DNA of 64,000 nt, taken from assembly GCA_963739375.1 (NCBI GenBank), contig CAVUAF010000019.1:1-64000 (forward strand). The letters run 5' to 3'. The translations under genes were made by a program, and so were the position numbers. This stretch comes from CAVUAF01 sp963739375 (GTDB lineage: Bacteria > Acidobacteriota > Terriglobia > Terriglobales > Acidobacteriaceae). The notes under the pieces are model-generated. The model had not been told where the DNA came from. It did not search any database and saw nothing but the letters and a program-made list of their open reading frames with translations. Positions 26,985-37,418 of the stretch are shown here, piece after piece. How positions within the stretch are numbered: the first letter of the stretch is position 1; the number at the start of each line of letters is the position of its first letter.

Positions 26985-28205
26985 TTAGGCCTGCATATCA
27001 GCCAGTCCCCACGCCGCTGCCGCCTGCTCCACGATCTTCTCGCCAATTTTGAGGGACGCCGTCGCCGCCGGCGACGGCACGTTCAGCACGTGCAGCGCCC
27101 GCCCGTGCCCGACAAACTGGAAGTCGTCCACCAGGCTGCCGTCGCGGCCCAGCGCCTGGGCGCGCACCCCCGAGCCGCCGCCGGCGAGGTCCGCGCGGCG
27201 AATCTCCGGCACCAGCTTCTGCAGCTCGCGCACAAACAAGCGCTTGCTGAACGAGCGGTGGTATTCCTCGAAGCCGACGCGCCACCAGCGCCCCGCCATG
27301 CGCCAGAAGCCGGGGAAGCTCAGCGCGTCGAGCGCGTCGCGCGGGCTGAACGACGTCTTGCGGTAGCCCTCGCGTTTCAGCGCCAGCACCGCATTCGGCC
27401 CGGCTTCGACTTCGCCGGTCACCCGCCGCGTGAAGTGCACCCCCAGAAAGGGGAAACGCGGGTCGGGCACCGGATAGATGAGCCCCCGCACCAGGGACCG
27501 GCGCTCCGCCTTCAGCTCGTAGTACTCGCCGCGGAAGGGCACGATCTGGACCCCGGGATCGGCGCCCGCCAGGCGCGCCACCCGGTCGCTGTGCAGCCCC
27601 GCACAGTTGATGAGGAAGTCGGCCGCGAATTCGCCGGCGGTCGTCTCCAGCACGAAGCCCCCGGGCTCGCTGCGGATGGCCCGCACGCGCGCCCCGGTCT
27701 GGACGCGTCCCCCGGCTTCCACCACCAGCTCCGCGTACCGCCGGGTCACCGCCGCGAAGTCGGCTATGCCGGTGGAGGGAACGTGCAGTGCGGCCAGGCC
27801 CGCGGCATGCGGTTCGAGGGCACGCAGCTCGTCGCGCCCGATCAGCCGCACGCCGCGCACGCCGTTGGCCTCGGCGCGCTGCCGCAACTCCTCGAGCCGC
27901 GGCAGCTCCGCCGGCGCGGTGGCCACGATGACCTTGCCGCAAACCTCATGCGGCAGCCCCTGCTGGCGGCAGAACTCCACCATGGTCGCGGCGCCGCTTA
28001 CGCACAACTCGGCCCGCAGCGTTCCTGGCCGGTAGTAGATCCCGGAGTGGATGACGCCGCTGTTATGGCCGCTCTGGTGGGCGGCGACGTGGTCCTCTTT
28101 TTCGAGTACCAGTACGGGGTCGCCCCGCCGCCGGCGCTGTGCCGCCAGGGCGGTTGCCAGCCCCACGATGCCGCCGCCGATGATGAGCAGCCGGGCCCGG
28201 GTCAC
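26985..28205 (-). CDS. lhgO: L-2-hydroxyglutarate oxidase-like FAD enzyme
   Basis: About 406 residues from GTG 28205 (VTRARLLIIGGGIVGLATAL), which begins just before the FAD-binding GxGxxG motif. Typical LhgO/DAO features: SGHNSGVIHSGIYY, then GLHSDRVARLAG, then FRGEYYEL, and a C-terminal FVGHGRALHVLNVPSPAATASL. It oxidises L-2-hydroxyglutarate to 2-oxoglutarate and reduces quinone. The frame extends 46 codons further upstream, but that part is not protein-like. The last codons and stop (ADMQA-stop) lie inside a GGCCTTTAGGCC-type repeat, so the original C-terminus may have been replaced. Confidence 0.88.
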   Translation of the reverse strand: MTRARLLIIGGGIVGLATALAAQRRRRGDPVLVLEKEDHVAAHQSGHNSGVIHSGIYYRPGTLRAELCVSGAATMVEFCRQQGLPHEVCGKVIVATAPAELPRLEELRQRAEANGVRGVRLIGRDELRALEPHAAGLAALHVPSTGIADFAAVTRRYAELVVEAGGRVQTGARVRAIRSEPGGFVLETTAGEFAADFLINCAGLHSDRVARLAGADPGVQIVPFRGEYYELKAERRSLVRGLIYPVPDPRFPFLGVHFTRRVTGEVEAGPNAVLALKREGYRKTSFSPRDALDALSFPGFWRMAGRWWRVGFEEYHRSFSKRLFVRELQKLVPEIRRADLAGGGSGVRAQALGRDGSLVDDFQFVGHGRALHVLNVPSPAATASLKIGEKIVEQAAAAWGLADMQA

Positions 28206-28365
28206 GTCGCGTCCGCCGACCGCCGTGGGAGTGGTGTTTGGGCCGCGGCCCGCCGAGGACCAGCGCCGCAGAGGAAAGGAAGCCGCACGTACCCGTATAC
28301 CACTCCGTTTCGGCTGCTGCCAGACCCGTGCCCGAGAGTACAATGGCCCGTTTTGCAGGACGGGA

Positions 28366-28395
28366 TTGGGGGTTTGGCGGTGGCTCCGTTATAAT
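28366..28395 (+). promoter_or_regulatory. Sigma-70-type promoter
   Basis: TTGGGG (28366-28371) and TATAAT (28390-28395) are separated by 18 bases. They lie about 64 bases upstream of the epimerase start. Confidence 0.55.
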
Positions 28396-28458
28396 GAGCA
28401 ACTCAGCCATCCCAGTTGTGTTCTTAAGTACATGAAGTCCTGGAGGAGGCAAGCCATA

Positions 28459-29473
28459 GTGCTTTCAGGAGCGGGCAAGAGGGCCCTCGTGACCGGGGCC
28501 GGCGGCTTCATCGGCCACCATCTCGTTAACTACCTGACGCACCTGGGGTATCTGGGTCCGCGGCGCCGACATCAAGATGCCGGAATTTGCGCCCACGGCG
28601 GCGCACGAATTCCTGCTTCTCGACCTGCGGCGCTGGGAAAACTGCCTCCAGGCCACCCAAGGTATGGAGCAGGTGTACGCCCTGGCCGCCGACATGGGCG
28701 GCATGGGCTTCATTTCGGCCAATCACGCCCAGATCCTGCATAACAACGCACTCATCAACTTCCATACCCTGGAAGCGGCCCGCGTCAACGGCGTGCAGCG
28801 CTACCTGTACACGTCCTCGGCCTGCGTTTATCCCGAACACAAGCAGCGCGCCGCCGACGTGGCGCCGCTGCGCGAAGAAGACGCCTACCCCGCCGATCCC
28901 CAGGACGCTTACGGCTGGGAGAAGCTGATCACCGAGCGGCTGTGTTTCCATTACCGCCATGAGTACGGCATGGAGACCCGCATTCCGCGCTTCCACAACA
29001 TCTTTGGTCCGCTGGGGACCTGGGAAGGCGGCCGCGAAAAGGCGCCCGCGGCCATGTGCCGCAAGATCGCCTACGCCAAGCTGGCCGGGAAACACGAAAT
29101 CGAAATCTGGGGCGATGGCGAGCAGACGCGCTCCTTCTGCTACGTCGATGATTGCGTCGAGGCCATCCTCAAGCTGATGGACTCGGACTATCGCGAGCCG
29201 CTCAACGTGGGGCAGGATCGCATGGTCACGATCAACCAACTCGCCGACATCGTGGCCGACGTCGCCGGCATCAAGATCGTGAAAAAGCACATTGACGGGC
29301 CGCAGGGCGTGCGCGGGCGCAACTCCGACAACACCCGCTTGCGCCAGGTGCTCGACTGGGAGCCGCGCATTTCCCTGGAAGACGGCCTGCGCCAGACCTA
29401 CGAGTGGATCGAGGAGCAGGCGGCCGCCAAGCTGGGGCTGAAGGCGGCGGCGGCGAGCGGCGCGCGCGGCTAG
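28459..29473 (+). CDS. GDP-mannose 3,5-epimerase-like SDR enzyme (frameshifted)
   Basis: About 338 residues when joined. GTG 28459 follows AGGAGG, giving LSGAGKRALVTGAGGFIGHHLVNYLTHLGY with the NAD-binding GxxGxxG. Around 28549 one extra base (TATCTGGG) shifts the frame; without it the text continues WVRGADIKMPEF and on to the end. Active-site signatures: YTSSACVYPE and YGWEKL (Tyr, Lys), RFHNIFGPLGTWEGGREKAPAAM and DNTRLRQVLDWEP. These fit GDP-mannose 3,5-epimerase better than a generic UDP-glucose epimerase. It probably makes GDP-L-galactose-type precursors for surface polysaccharide. Confidence 0.8.
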
Positions 29474-29484
29474 TCCGAAAATTT

Positions 29485-29541
29485 GTCATCCTGAGCGAGC
29501 GTGAAGGAGCAGAGCGACTGAACGCGAGTCGAAGGATCCCT
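29485..29541. repeat. GTCATCCTGAGCG...GTCGAAGGATC dispersed repeat
   Basis: One copy of an intergenic element also seen at 26563-26619 and 48583-48632 and, inverted, near 52957-53067. The ends GTCATCCTGAGCG and GTCGAAGGATC are constant and the middle varies. Confidence 0.75.
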
Positions 29542-29564
29542 ATAGCCGGCACACTCTCAAGTGG

Positions 29565-30615
29565 ATGCCGGCTCTTGTTTTTCCTGACTCTCGCCGCGAG
29601 CGCTGCCGCCCAGTGGGTCCCCCAGACCAGCCACACCACGGCCAGCCTGCGCGGGTTGAGCGTGGTCAGCGAGCGCGTGGTATGGGCCAGCGGCACCGGC
29701 GGCACCTTTCTGCGTACCACCGACGGCGGCGCCACCTGGCAGCCCGGCGTCGTCCCCGGCGCCGAACCGCTCGACTTCCGCGACGTCGAAGCCTTCGACG
29801 AAAACAACGCCGTCCTGCTCGCCGCCGGTCCCGGCGACAAATCGCGCCTCTACAAGACTTCCGACGCTGGCCTCCACTGGACGCTGCAATTCACCAATCC
29901 CGACGCCAAGGGCTTCCTCGACTGCATGGCGTTCTGGGACGCGCAACACGGCCTCGTGGTCGGCGATCCGGTGGACGGCACGTTCGTCGTCCTGCTGACC
30001 AGCGACGGCGGCCAGCACTGGTCGCGCGTGCCCAAAGAAAAACTCCCCCCGGCCCTGCCCGGTGAAGGCGCCTTCGCCGCCAGCGGCACCTGCGTCGCGG
30101 TGCAGGGCAAGCGGAATGCCTGGTTCGCCACCGCCAACGCCGCGCGCGTCTTCCGCACTCGCGACGCCGGGCGCAGCTGGAGTGTCGCCTCGACGCCGAT
30201 CGCCAGCGGCGCCGACAGCACGGGCATCTTCTCGCTGGTTTTCTGGGACGACGCCCGCGGCGCCGTAATCGGCGGCGACTATCAGAACGCGACCGCCGCC
30301 GTGGCGAACACCGCCATCACCCGCGATGGCGGGCAGACGTGGCAACTCGCTACCTCGCTGCCCGCCGGCTTTCGCAGCGGCGTGGCGGCGGTTCCCGGGA
30401 CCCGCGCGCCGACGTTGATCGCGGTCGGCACCTCGGGCAGCAGTTTCTCCCCCGACGGCGGCGTGCATTGGGACGCGCTAGGCAGCGACGGCTTCAACGC
30501 CGTCGCCTTCGCCTCGCCCGGGGCCGGCTGGGCCGTCGGCGCCAAGGGCGCGATCGCCCGCCTCACCGGCACCGCTCCCGGCGCCCGCGCACCCTCCCTG
30601 CGAGAAAAACCCTGA
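29565..30615 (+). CDS. Exported YCF48/BNR-repeat beta-propeller protein (probable frameshift at start)
   Basis: About 349 residues. ATG 29565 (MPALVF) is in the right frame for a signal peptide only if the T5 run at 29578-29582 is one base too long; corrected, it reads MPALVFLTLAASAAAQW. The body has repeated BNR/YCF48-type blades (LRTTDGGATWQPG, LYKTSDAGLHWTL, LLTSDGGQHWSRV, FRTRDAGRSWSV, ITRDGGQTWQL). These resemble photosystem-II assembly factor Hcf136-like propellers, which are common as exported proteins in non-photosynthetic bacteria. Function unknown. Confidence 0.75.
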
Positions 30616-30635
30616 TCTCGCGCGCCGCTCGGGAT

Positions 30636-30755
30636 GGGTGTAGCGCCGGCGAGCAGGGTGACTCGTGTAGCGCCGGCCGCCCCGGCCGGCGAGCCGGGTG
30701 ACTCGTGTAGCGCCGGCCGCCCCGGCCGGCGAGCCGGAGCGAAGCTCCGGAGCTT
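30636..30755. repeat. REP array left of the RAYT gene
   Basis: Three head-to-tail copies of TGTAGCGCCGGC, two of them with the full palindrome GCCGGCCGCCCCGGCCGGC. The last copy is extended by a GGAGC-GAAGCTCC hairpin. The same unit is repeated in inverted orientation after the transposase gene and in tandem inside uvrC. Confidence 0.85.
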
Positions 30756-31230
30756 ACGATTCTCGCCGCTTCACATACAGCCAGCGATACTCCTCAGGCA
30801 CGCGCACCAAACCCCTGCGGACGGGATTCATGCGGAGGTACTCCACCTTCGCGTCAATGCTCTCCGACGCGCGCAGCACGTGGTCGAAATACTCCGCCTG
30901 CCACACCGTGCCGCTGCGTTGCAACGCGCGATTGATCTGATGTGCGGCAGCGCTCTTGATGCTGTTGACGATCTCCGCGAGCGAGTAAAACTCGCCGCTC
31001 GCGTCCTGCTTCGCTGTGAACAGCAGGTGCACGTGCTCGGGCATCACGACGGCAGCGAGCAGATCGATCGTGCGGGCGTCTTCGTGTAAGCAGCAGCGCA
31101 AGACGACGTCGCGCGCTGCGTCAGGCAATTCCCAGCGGCGATAGGTGCCGAAGGTCAGAAATACTGGCCGCCGCTCATTTTGGATGTGCGGCAGGCGGCG
31201 GCGGTGGTTGTAAACGCGTGCGTATGGCAT
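30754..31230 (-). CDS. REP-associated tyrosine transposase (RAYT, Y1/HUH family)
   Basis: 158 residues beginning MPYARVYNHRRRLPHIQNERRPVFLTF. The HUH metal motif is in VVMPEHVHLLF; the catalytic Tyr is likely in the helix after VWQAEYFDHVLR or the following KVEYLRMNPVRRG, the latter being the RAYT hallmark. RAYTs cut and join REP hairpins as single strands and are thought to spread them. Here the gene is directly flanked by inverted REPs on both sides (a REPtron). The frame is intact, so the enzyme may be active. Confidence 0.9.
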   Translation of the reverse strand: MPYARVYNHRRRLPHIQNERRPVFLTFGTYRRWELPDAARDVVLRCCLHEDARTIDLLAAVVMPEHVHLLFTAKQDASGEFYSLAEIVNSIKSAAAHQINRALQRSGTVWQAEYFDHVLRASESIDAKVEYLRMNPVRRGLVRVPEEYRWLYVKRRES

Positions 31231-31231
31231 A

Positions 31232-31281
31232 GTTCGCGAGCTTCGCTCGCGTTCGCCGGCCGAGGGCGGCCGGCGCTACAC
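31232..31281. repeat. REP copy right of the RAYT gene (inverted)
   Basis: Read on the minus strand: GTGTAGCGCCGGCCGCC, then the palindrome partner and a CGCGAGC-GAAGCTCGCG hairpin ending at the RAYT start codon. It is the mirror of the left array and completes the REPtron. Confidence 0.85.
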
Positions 31282-31283
31282 GG

Positions 31284-34200
31284 TCAGGGATGCGGCGGGC
31301 CGGCGGGCGGCAGCGCCTTGCCGAGTCCGAGGTGGTCGTAGTGCAGCATGGCGTTGAAGAGCAGGGCGTAGCTGCCCTGCGTCTCGCCGCGCCACACGGG
31401 ATTGATGGCGAACAGCACGATGTGCCCCTTGCCGACCGGCTGGTCCACCACCGCCGGCCGCCCAGCCAGCTCGCTGCCGCCGGAGAGCTGCCCGCTGTAC
31501 AGCAGGTCGCGCGCGTCGGCGAAGCGCAGCACCACCCGCGGACGCAGCGCCTCGGGAATCACGGTGCGCGATTCGCGGATGTCGATGTCGGGCGAGATGT
31601 ACGCCGCCTGCCACGGCCGCGGACGCGGATTCGGCGGCGGCTCGCTGTAGGGCCGGCCCTGCGGAACGTCGGGCGAATCGGGGCTGCCGCGCCCCGTTGG
31701 TCGCGCCTCTTCCTGGCCGGGAGGGGCGCCGCCAGCGCCGCCGAAGCGGCGCGCCTGGTAGGTCACGCTGAAGAGCGGACCATCGTTGAAGTAAACGCCG
31801 AGACGTGGCCCATAGCCCCAGGCGATGGGACTCCCGGTGGCGGTGAACTGCGCGTTCAGCACCGCGCCGCGCGCGTGCAGCGTGCGTGCCGGCGCCAGCC
31901 CCACGCCGTCCACCAGGCCGAAGTCGATGGGCACCCGCGCCGTGTCCATGACCGTGATGAGCAGCCCGCCGGCGTTCACGAACTCCTGCAGGTGCTGTAC
32001 CCCGGCATACCCCATGCCGCCGCGCATGTCGTCGGTAGCGTCGGGCGTGCCCAGGTTGGGCGTGAGGTCGGTCTTCTGCCACGGCAGCGGCGGGTTCCAC
32101 ATGGCGATGCCGTTCACCAGGCCGGCGGCATCCCCGCCGCCCACCGGCGGAAAGAGGATGACGTCGAAGCGCGCGCGCAGGTCGGCGGTATCGCGCACCA
32201 GGTGGTCGTTGATGTAGGTGTAGGGAATCTTCAGGTTGTCGAAGGCCAGCCGGTACCAGCCTTCGTTCTGCGTGCTCTGCCAGGTGTGCAGCAGCGCGAC
32301 GCGCGGCGCGGCCACGGCATGATGCGCGACGCTCGGCAGCGCATTCAGCGCGATGGCGGTGAGGCCAAGCTCCTTGACCAGCGGCTCCAGTTGCCCGCGG
32401 GCCGCCGCGGGCACCAGGAACGAGCCGGCGGCGAAGCTGGTCCCGTTCTGCGTGAACGGGGCCTCGGTCACTTCCATGGCCACGTCGGGGAGGCGGAAAC
32501 GCAGCGCGGCCAGCGCCGGCACGGCGGTGTTGTTGATGGCGAAAAACTGGCCGTCGCCTTCGAGCCCGCCGCCGGCTTTCACATCGCCCTCGACCTTGCG
32601 CATCACCACACTGAGCACCGCCGCATCGGTGATGCGAAAGCTCTGCACGTTGCGCAGCGGCCCCTGCGACCACCCGGAGTCGTCGTACGGGCGGCGATCC
32701 TCGGCGCTGTAGTACTGCTGGTCGAGCAGCATGTCGGCGATGCGCGAGTAGGGCTGGTCCATGCGCACCACGTAGCTGCCGGCGGGGAAGGTGCGCGTCT
32801 CCGGCTTTTCCGGCTCGCTGCGCGGCGCGGCGGCAGGCGCTTCGGCGCCCGGCGGTTCTTCCGCCTGCGCTTCCGGGCGGCGGCGCGTCGCCTCCACCTT
32901 CACGGTAAATGCCTGCGACGCGCGCTGCACTTCCACGCCTTGCTGCTGCAGCAGGTTCAGGAGTTCCGCCTGGAGCTGCGGGCGCGGCTCGTCGGCGGGC
33001 AGTACCCATGCCGCCGGGCCTTCGTTCTTCGCCTTGGCGACCGCGCGCTGCGACTTCAGCCAGAAGTTCCGCAGGTACTCCTCGCGCGCCCCGGCCAGGT
33101 AATCGAGCGAGAACAGCACCGCCGTCTGCTGATAGTTGACGTTGTCGCGCATCGACCACAGCGCCTTCGCCAGCGGCGGATTCGGACGCCACCAGGTGCG
33201 CGCCACGTCGTCGGGATCGAGGTAGCGGGTGCGGGTATCGGCGCCGCCGTTGCCGAAGGTTTCGTACAGCCGCCCAATCGCGTTGTGCGAATTGGCGATG
33301 AAGTAGAGATAGCTCGGGTCCCAGGTGGTGAAGGTGCCGTGGGTGAAGACGCCGGGCATGCCGCGCTTGGTCATTCTCATCCACGTTCACCCAGGCGATT
33401 TTTTCCCACTCGTTGGTGACGATGGGATCGAGCCACGCGTTGAACGGCGAGGTGCCCAGCGTGTTGTCGTAGAGAAAGGGCACCGATTCGTGCAGGTCGT
33501 GCATGACCAGCGGGTGCCACGCGAGGAAGGTCTTCATCGCCGTCTGCGTCAGCTTGAGCGAGAGCCCCATGGCGTCGCGATTGTTGTCGTGCGCGACGTA
33601 GTGCCCCCAGTAGATGAGCGGCGGCATGGGGCGCCCGGGATTGGCCTTGTGCCAGTTGTAGAGGTCCACCATGCGGAAGCGGCCGTCCACCTCGATGACC
33701 GGCGTAATCAGCACCACCCACTGCTTGCGGATGCGCTGGTACATCGGCGATTCGTCGGCGGCGAGGCGGTACGCCAGCTCCATCAGCATCTCCGGCGAGC
33801 CGGTCTCGGGCGAGTGGATGGAACCGGTAAGCCAGTAGAAGGGATGGTCTGCGCGATCAGCCGGTCGGCTTCGGCCTGCGGGGTTGAGCGCGGATCGCTG
33901 AGCCGCGCCATGTTGCCTTTGAATTCGTCGAGGCGGCGCAGGTTGGCCTCGTCGGAAACCGCCACCATCACCATCTCGTGGCCCTCCTCCGTGGTCCCGA
34001 TGGTGAACACCTTCACCCGCGGCGAGGCTTTCTCCAGCTCGCGCAGGTAGCGGTAGATGTCGGGGGGATACGTCAGGTAGTTCGCCGCGCCGACAATGTG
34101 GCCCAGCACCTTCTCGGGCGTGGGCAGCTTCGACGCCGGCAGGTGGTCCACCAGCTCGCTGGTGAAGTAGGGCGCGGTGGTGAACTTCTTGATCTGCTCG

Positions 34201-34331
34201 CTGTAGGCGGCGTCGTCCGGCTGCGCGGCAGGCGCGGCGCCTTTGGCGGGAGCTGCCTTGGAATCGGCGGCGAACAGGGCCGCGACGGAGACGGCAAGAA
34301 GGCAGGCGAGGAGCAGGGCACGAGAGCGCAT
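31284..34331 (-). CDS. M14-family zinc carboxypeptidase, exported (two frameshifts)
   Basis: About 1,015 residues in three frames. The first (34331 to about 33840) has a signal peptide (MRSRALLLACLLAVSVAALF) and the early M14 region with TIGTTEEGHEMVMVAVSDEA. The second (about 33840-33370) carries the zinc motif HSPETGSPEM (HxxE) and HPLVMHDLHESVPFLYDN. The third begins near 33370 (TKRGMPGVFTHGTFTTW) and continues to the stop at 31284, with long linker domains and a C-terminal region resembling a glutamine-amidotransferase-like fold. Large M14 peptidases of this form are common in Acidobacteriota and probably digest peptides outside the cytoplasm. Two amino-acid transporters lie upstream, which suits peptide use. 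Confidence 0.82.
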
Positions 34332-34406
34332 GGATGAACCTCTGAACGGTTGGAATTGAGCCGCGAATGATAGCAGTTTTGTGGCGCAGCGCTCGCGACG
34401 ACTGGC

Positions 34407-35792
34407 TCAGGCGCCTTGCACCGTGCGGTGCCGCGCGAACCAGTAGTACACCGGAATGCCGGCCAGGATCACCAGCAGTCCCGCCAGCGAGCTCCGCAGG
34501 TTCTGCGTGAAGGTGTAGTAGAGCAGCACGGCGGCGGCGACGATGAAGAGTGCAGGCACCACCGGGTATCCCCAGACGCGATAGGCGCGCGGCGCGTCCG
34601 GCTCGCGCCGGCGGAAGATAAATACCGTTGCGGCCGCCAGCATGTAGAAGAGCCACTCGGCGAAGAGCGTCAGCGAAAACAACTGCTGAAAGGTGCCGGC
34701 AAAGAGCAGCAGCGCGATCGCCAGCGCCGCCTGCACCACGAGCGCGGTCGAGGGTGTGCGGAAGCGCGGATGCACCGTGGCCAGCGCGTGGAAGAAGTAG
34801 CCATCGCGGGCCACGGCGAAGGGAACGCGCGCGCCCGTCATGGTGCTGCCGTTGAGCGTCGCCAGCATGGCCACCGCCATGCCCACCAGGATCACGGCAT
34901 AGCCGGCGCCGATCCAGCGAATGCCGTCGAGCGCGGGACTGGCCGAGGCGGCGATGGCGCTGGCGGGCATGACGTACTGCACCGCCGCGTTCACCGCGAT
35001 GTAGAGCGCCGCCACTATCGACATGCCGAAAATGAGCGCGATGGGCAGGTTGCGCTGCGGGTTCTTGATCTCGCCGGAAACCAGCGTGACCAGGTTCCAG
35101 CCGTCGTAGGCCCAGAGCGCCGCCACCAGGGCCACCATGAAGCCGGCGAAGCCACCCTTCGCCCCCGCGAAGATGGTGCTGTAGTTGGCGGTCGAGCCGC
35201 CCGCGTAGCTGAAGCCGATCCCCACCACCGCCACGATGATCCCGACTTTCAGCAGGGTGAAGAAGAGCTGGAACTCGCCCGCGCGCTTTACCCCGATGTA
35301 GTTGATGAAGCTGATGAGCACCACCGCCGCAATCGCCAGCGCCATTCCGGAATAGCTGGCGTGCCACGAATCGCCGCGAATTCCGCCCAGGAAGCGGAAG
35401 GTGTCCAGCCGGCTCAGCACGCGCACGAAGCCGGTGGCGATGGTCGCCATCGAGCCCGGCTTGGCCACCAGGAAGTACGTCCAGGCGTACAGGAAGCCGC
35501 CCAGCGGGCCGTAGCCGTCGCGCACGTAGATGTACTCGCCGCCCGTCTGGGGCTTGAGCGCAGCGAGTTCCGAGTAGGTCAGGGCGCCGAACAGCGAAAG
35601 CACGCCGCCGACAATCCACGCCAGGTACACCGTGCCCGAGGAGCCCAGCGCCTGCATCATCTCGGCCGGCACCAGGAAGATGCCGCTGCCGATCACCGTC
35701 CCCACCACCACCGCGGCGGCATGCTGCACCGTGAGCGCGCGCACCAGGTCGTGCTCGGGATCGGGCGCCGGGGCCCGCGTTACCTCAGGCAT
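34407..35792 (-). CDS. APC-family amino acid permease
   Basis: 461 residues with about 12 membrane helices. The start is typical of the family: AAAVVVGTVIGSGIFLVPAEMM, i.e. the GSGIF substrate-binding break in helix 1. Later comes SELAALKPQTGGEYIYVRDGYG. It is an amino acid:proton symporter or exchanger; the substrate cannot be told from sequence. It overlaps the end of the SSS transporter gene by eight bases, so the two are translated from one transcript. Confidence 0.88.
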   Translation of the reverse strand: MPEVTRAPAPDPEHDLVRALTVQHAAAVVVGTVIGSGIFLVPAEMMQALGSSGTVYLAWIVGGVLSLFGALTYSELAALKPQTGGEYIYVRDGYGPLGGFLYAWTYFLVAKPGSMATIATGFVRVLSRLDTFRFLGGIRGDSWHASYSGMALAIAAVVLISFINYIGVKRAGEFQLFFTLLKVGIIVAVVGIGFSYAGGSTANYSTIFAGAKGGFAGFMVALVAALWAYDGWNLVTLVSGEIKNPQRNLPIALIFGMSIVAALYIAVNAAVQYVMPASAIAASASPALDGIRWIGAGYAVILVGMAVAMLATLNGSTMTGARVPFAVARDGYFFHALATVHPRFRTPSTALVVQAALAIALLLFAGTFQQLFSLTLFAEWLFYMLAAATVFIFRRREPDAPRAYRVWGYPVVPALFIVAAAVLLYYTFTQNLRSSLAGLLVILAGIPVYYWFARHRTVQGA

Positions 35793-37251
35793 GGTCGCGC
35801 AACTCCTTGGGCGCGTCGCCGAACAGCAGGCTCGCCGCGTACCCCACCGCCATGGTCACCAGCGAGCCGATCATGACGTACCACGTCCACGGAATCCGCC
35901 GCGTGAAGGCGCCGGCGGGCAGACTCCCCGGCGGCACCAGGGTGCTGACCCATATGTACATGTTCAGGCAGAAGCCTGCCAGCATGCCGGCCATGGCGCC
36001 GCGCTGGTTGGCGCGTTTGGTCAGCAGGCCGAGCAGGAAGACGCCCAGCAGCGCGCCGTAGGCCACCGAGGCGATGGAGAGTCCCACCACGATCACGCTC
36101 TGGCTGTGCCGCGCAACGATGGCCAGGGCAAACAGCAGCAGCGCCCAGCCCACGGTGGCGATGCGCGAGACGCGCAGGTGGTCGCGCTCGCTGGCGCCGG
36201 GATAGCGGCGCAGATAAAAATCCACGATGGTGCTCGACGAGAGGGAATTCAGCGCCGCGCTCAGGTTCGACATCGCCGCCGCCAGGATCGCCGCGATCAG
36301 GATGCCGGAAATACCGTGCGCCATTTCGGTGACGATGAAGGTGGGGAAGATGCGGTCCTGCCCGCCGAAGGTCGCCGCCGGCCGCTGGTAGAAGACGAAC
36401 AGCAGCACCCCCACCAGCAGGAACAGCGTGAACAGGACCAGCACGAACACGCCGCTGGAGATCAGCGCCAGCTTCGATTGCCGCTCGGTGCGCGCCGCCA
36501 GCAGCCGCTGCACGATGAGCTGGTCGGTGCCGTGGCTGGCCGTGGTCAGAAACGCGCCCCCGATCACCCCCGACCAGAAGGTGTAGGTCTGAAAGAAGTC
36601 GGGGGTGAAATTGAAGACCTGCAACTTGGCGCCGGCGGTCACGCTCACCGCCGCCCAGCCGCCGGGAACGTGGTGCAGCAGCGTGGCGAAGCCCAGCAGC
36701 GCGCCGCCTACGTAGATGAACATCTGCACCACGTCGGTCCAGATCACCGCCGCCATGCCGCCGTGGAAGGTGTAGATCAGGGTGAGCGCGACCACGATGC
36801 CGATGGAGACCACGTCGCGCGTCAGCTCGTTCAGCCCGCCCAGCAGGTTGCCGAGCGCGATCCCCACCACGATGGCCACCGCGAACACGCGCACCCCCTC
36901 GGCGACGGTGCGCGTGATCAGGAACAGGCCCGCGGTCAGCGAGCGCAGGCCCTGGCCAAAGCGGCGCTCCATGAGTTGGTAGGCGGTGAACAGGTCGCCG
37001 CGAAAGTAGTGCGGAATCATCAGCACGCTGATCACGACGCGCCCCACCAGGTACCCCATCACCACTTGCAGGAAGGTCAGGTTGCCCTGGTACGAAAGGC
37101 CCGGGGTGGAGATGATGGTGAGGGTGCTGGTCTCGGCGGCGACGATGGAGAGCGAAATCGCCCACCACGGAATGTCGCGGTCAGCCAGGAAGTAGTCGCG
37201 CAGCGTGCGCTGCCGCTTGCGGAAGCGCAGCCCGAAGAGCGTGATCCCCAC
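35785..37251 (-). CDS. Sodium:solute symporter (SSS family)
   Basis: 488 residues from GTG 37251 (GITLFGLRFRKRQRTLRDYFLADRDIPWW). The frame continues upstream to CTG 37290 with LNALDLAIVAVYLVG, which looks like the rest of the first membrane helix. So the true start is probably CTG 37290, or ATG 37330 with a frameshift in the C6 run near 37305. Signature regions: AAETSTLTIISTPGLSYQGN, TFHGGMAAVIWTDVVQMFIY, ASHGTDQLIVQRLLAA and MSNLSAALNSLSSS. It imports a small solute with sodium. Translationally coupled to the downstream APC permease gene. Confidence 0.85.
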   Translation of the reverse strand: MGITLFGLRFRKRQRTLRDYFLADRDIPWWAISLSIVAAETSTLTIISTPGLSYQGNLTFLQVVMGYLVGRVVISVLMIPHYFRGDLFTAYQLMERRFGQGLRSLTAGLFLITRTVAEGVRVFAVAIVVGIALGNLLGGLNELTRDVVSIGIVVALTLIYTFHGGMAAVIWTDVVQMFIYVGGALLGFATLLHHVPGGWAAVSVTAGAKLQVFNFTPDFFQTYTFWSGVIGGAFLTTASHGTDQLIVQRLLAARTERQSKLALISSGVFVLVLFTLFLLVGVLLFVFYQRPAATFGGQDRIFPTFIVTEMAHGISGILIAAILAAAMSNLSAALNSLSSSTIVDFYLRRYPGASERDHLRVSRIATVGWALLLFALAIVARHSQSVIVVGLSIASVAYGALLGVFLLGLLTKRANQRGAMAGMLAGFCLNMYIWVSTLVPPGSLPAGAFTRRIPWTWYVMIGSLVTMAVGYAASLLFGDAPKELRDHA

Positions 37252-37418
37252 CAGGTAGACAGCGACGATGGCGAGGTCCAGCGCGTTCAGACCGCTCGGA
37301 TGCGGGGGGATGGCGGCTCTCCTTGGCCATCTTTAATAACACAACGTCGGGTCAAAACATCCCGCGCGCCGCGGGATGTTTTAACAGCGCTCTGCTATTC
37401 TGTGCCGTTCGGAGGCGC

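Noticed and set aside
31276..35619. Very long minus-strand open frame of over 1,400 codons
   Set aside because: It is an out-of-frame shadow through the permease and peptidase genes. Only a short middle part is the true peptidase frame, between two frameshifts.
35632..37400. Plus-strand open frame opposite the transporter genes
   Set aside because: Its composition is repetitive His/Arg/Gln-rich. Only its distal end (from about 37570) is the real aguB frame.
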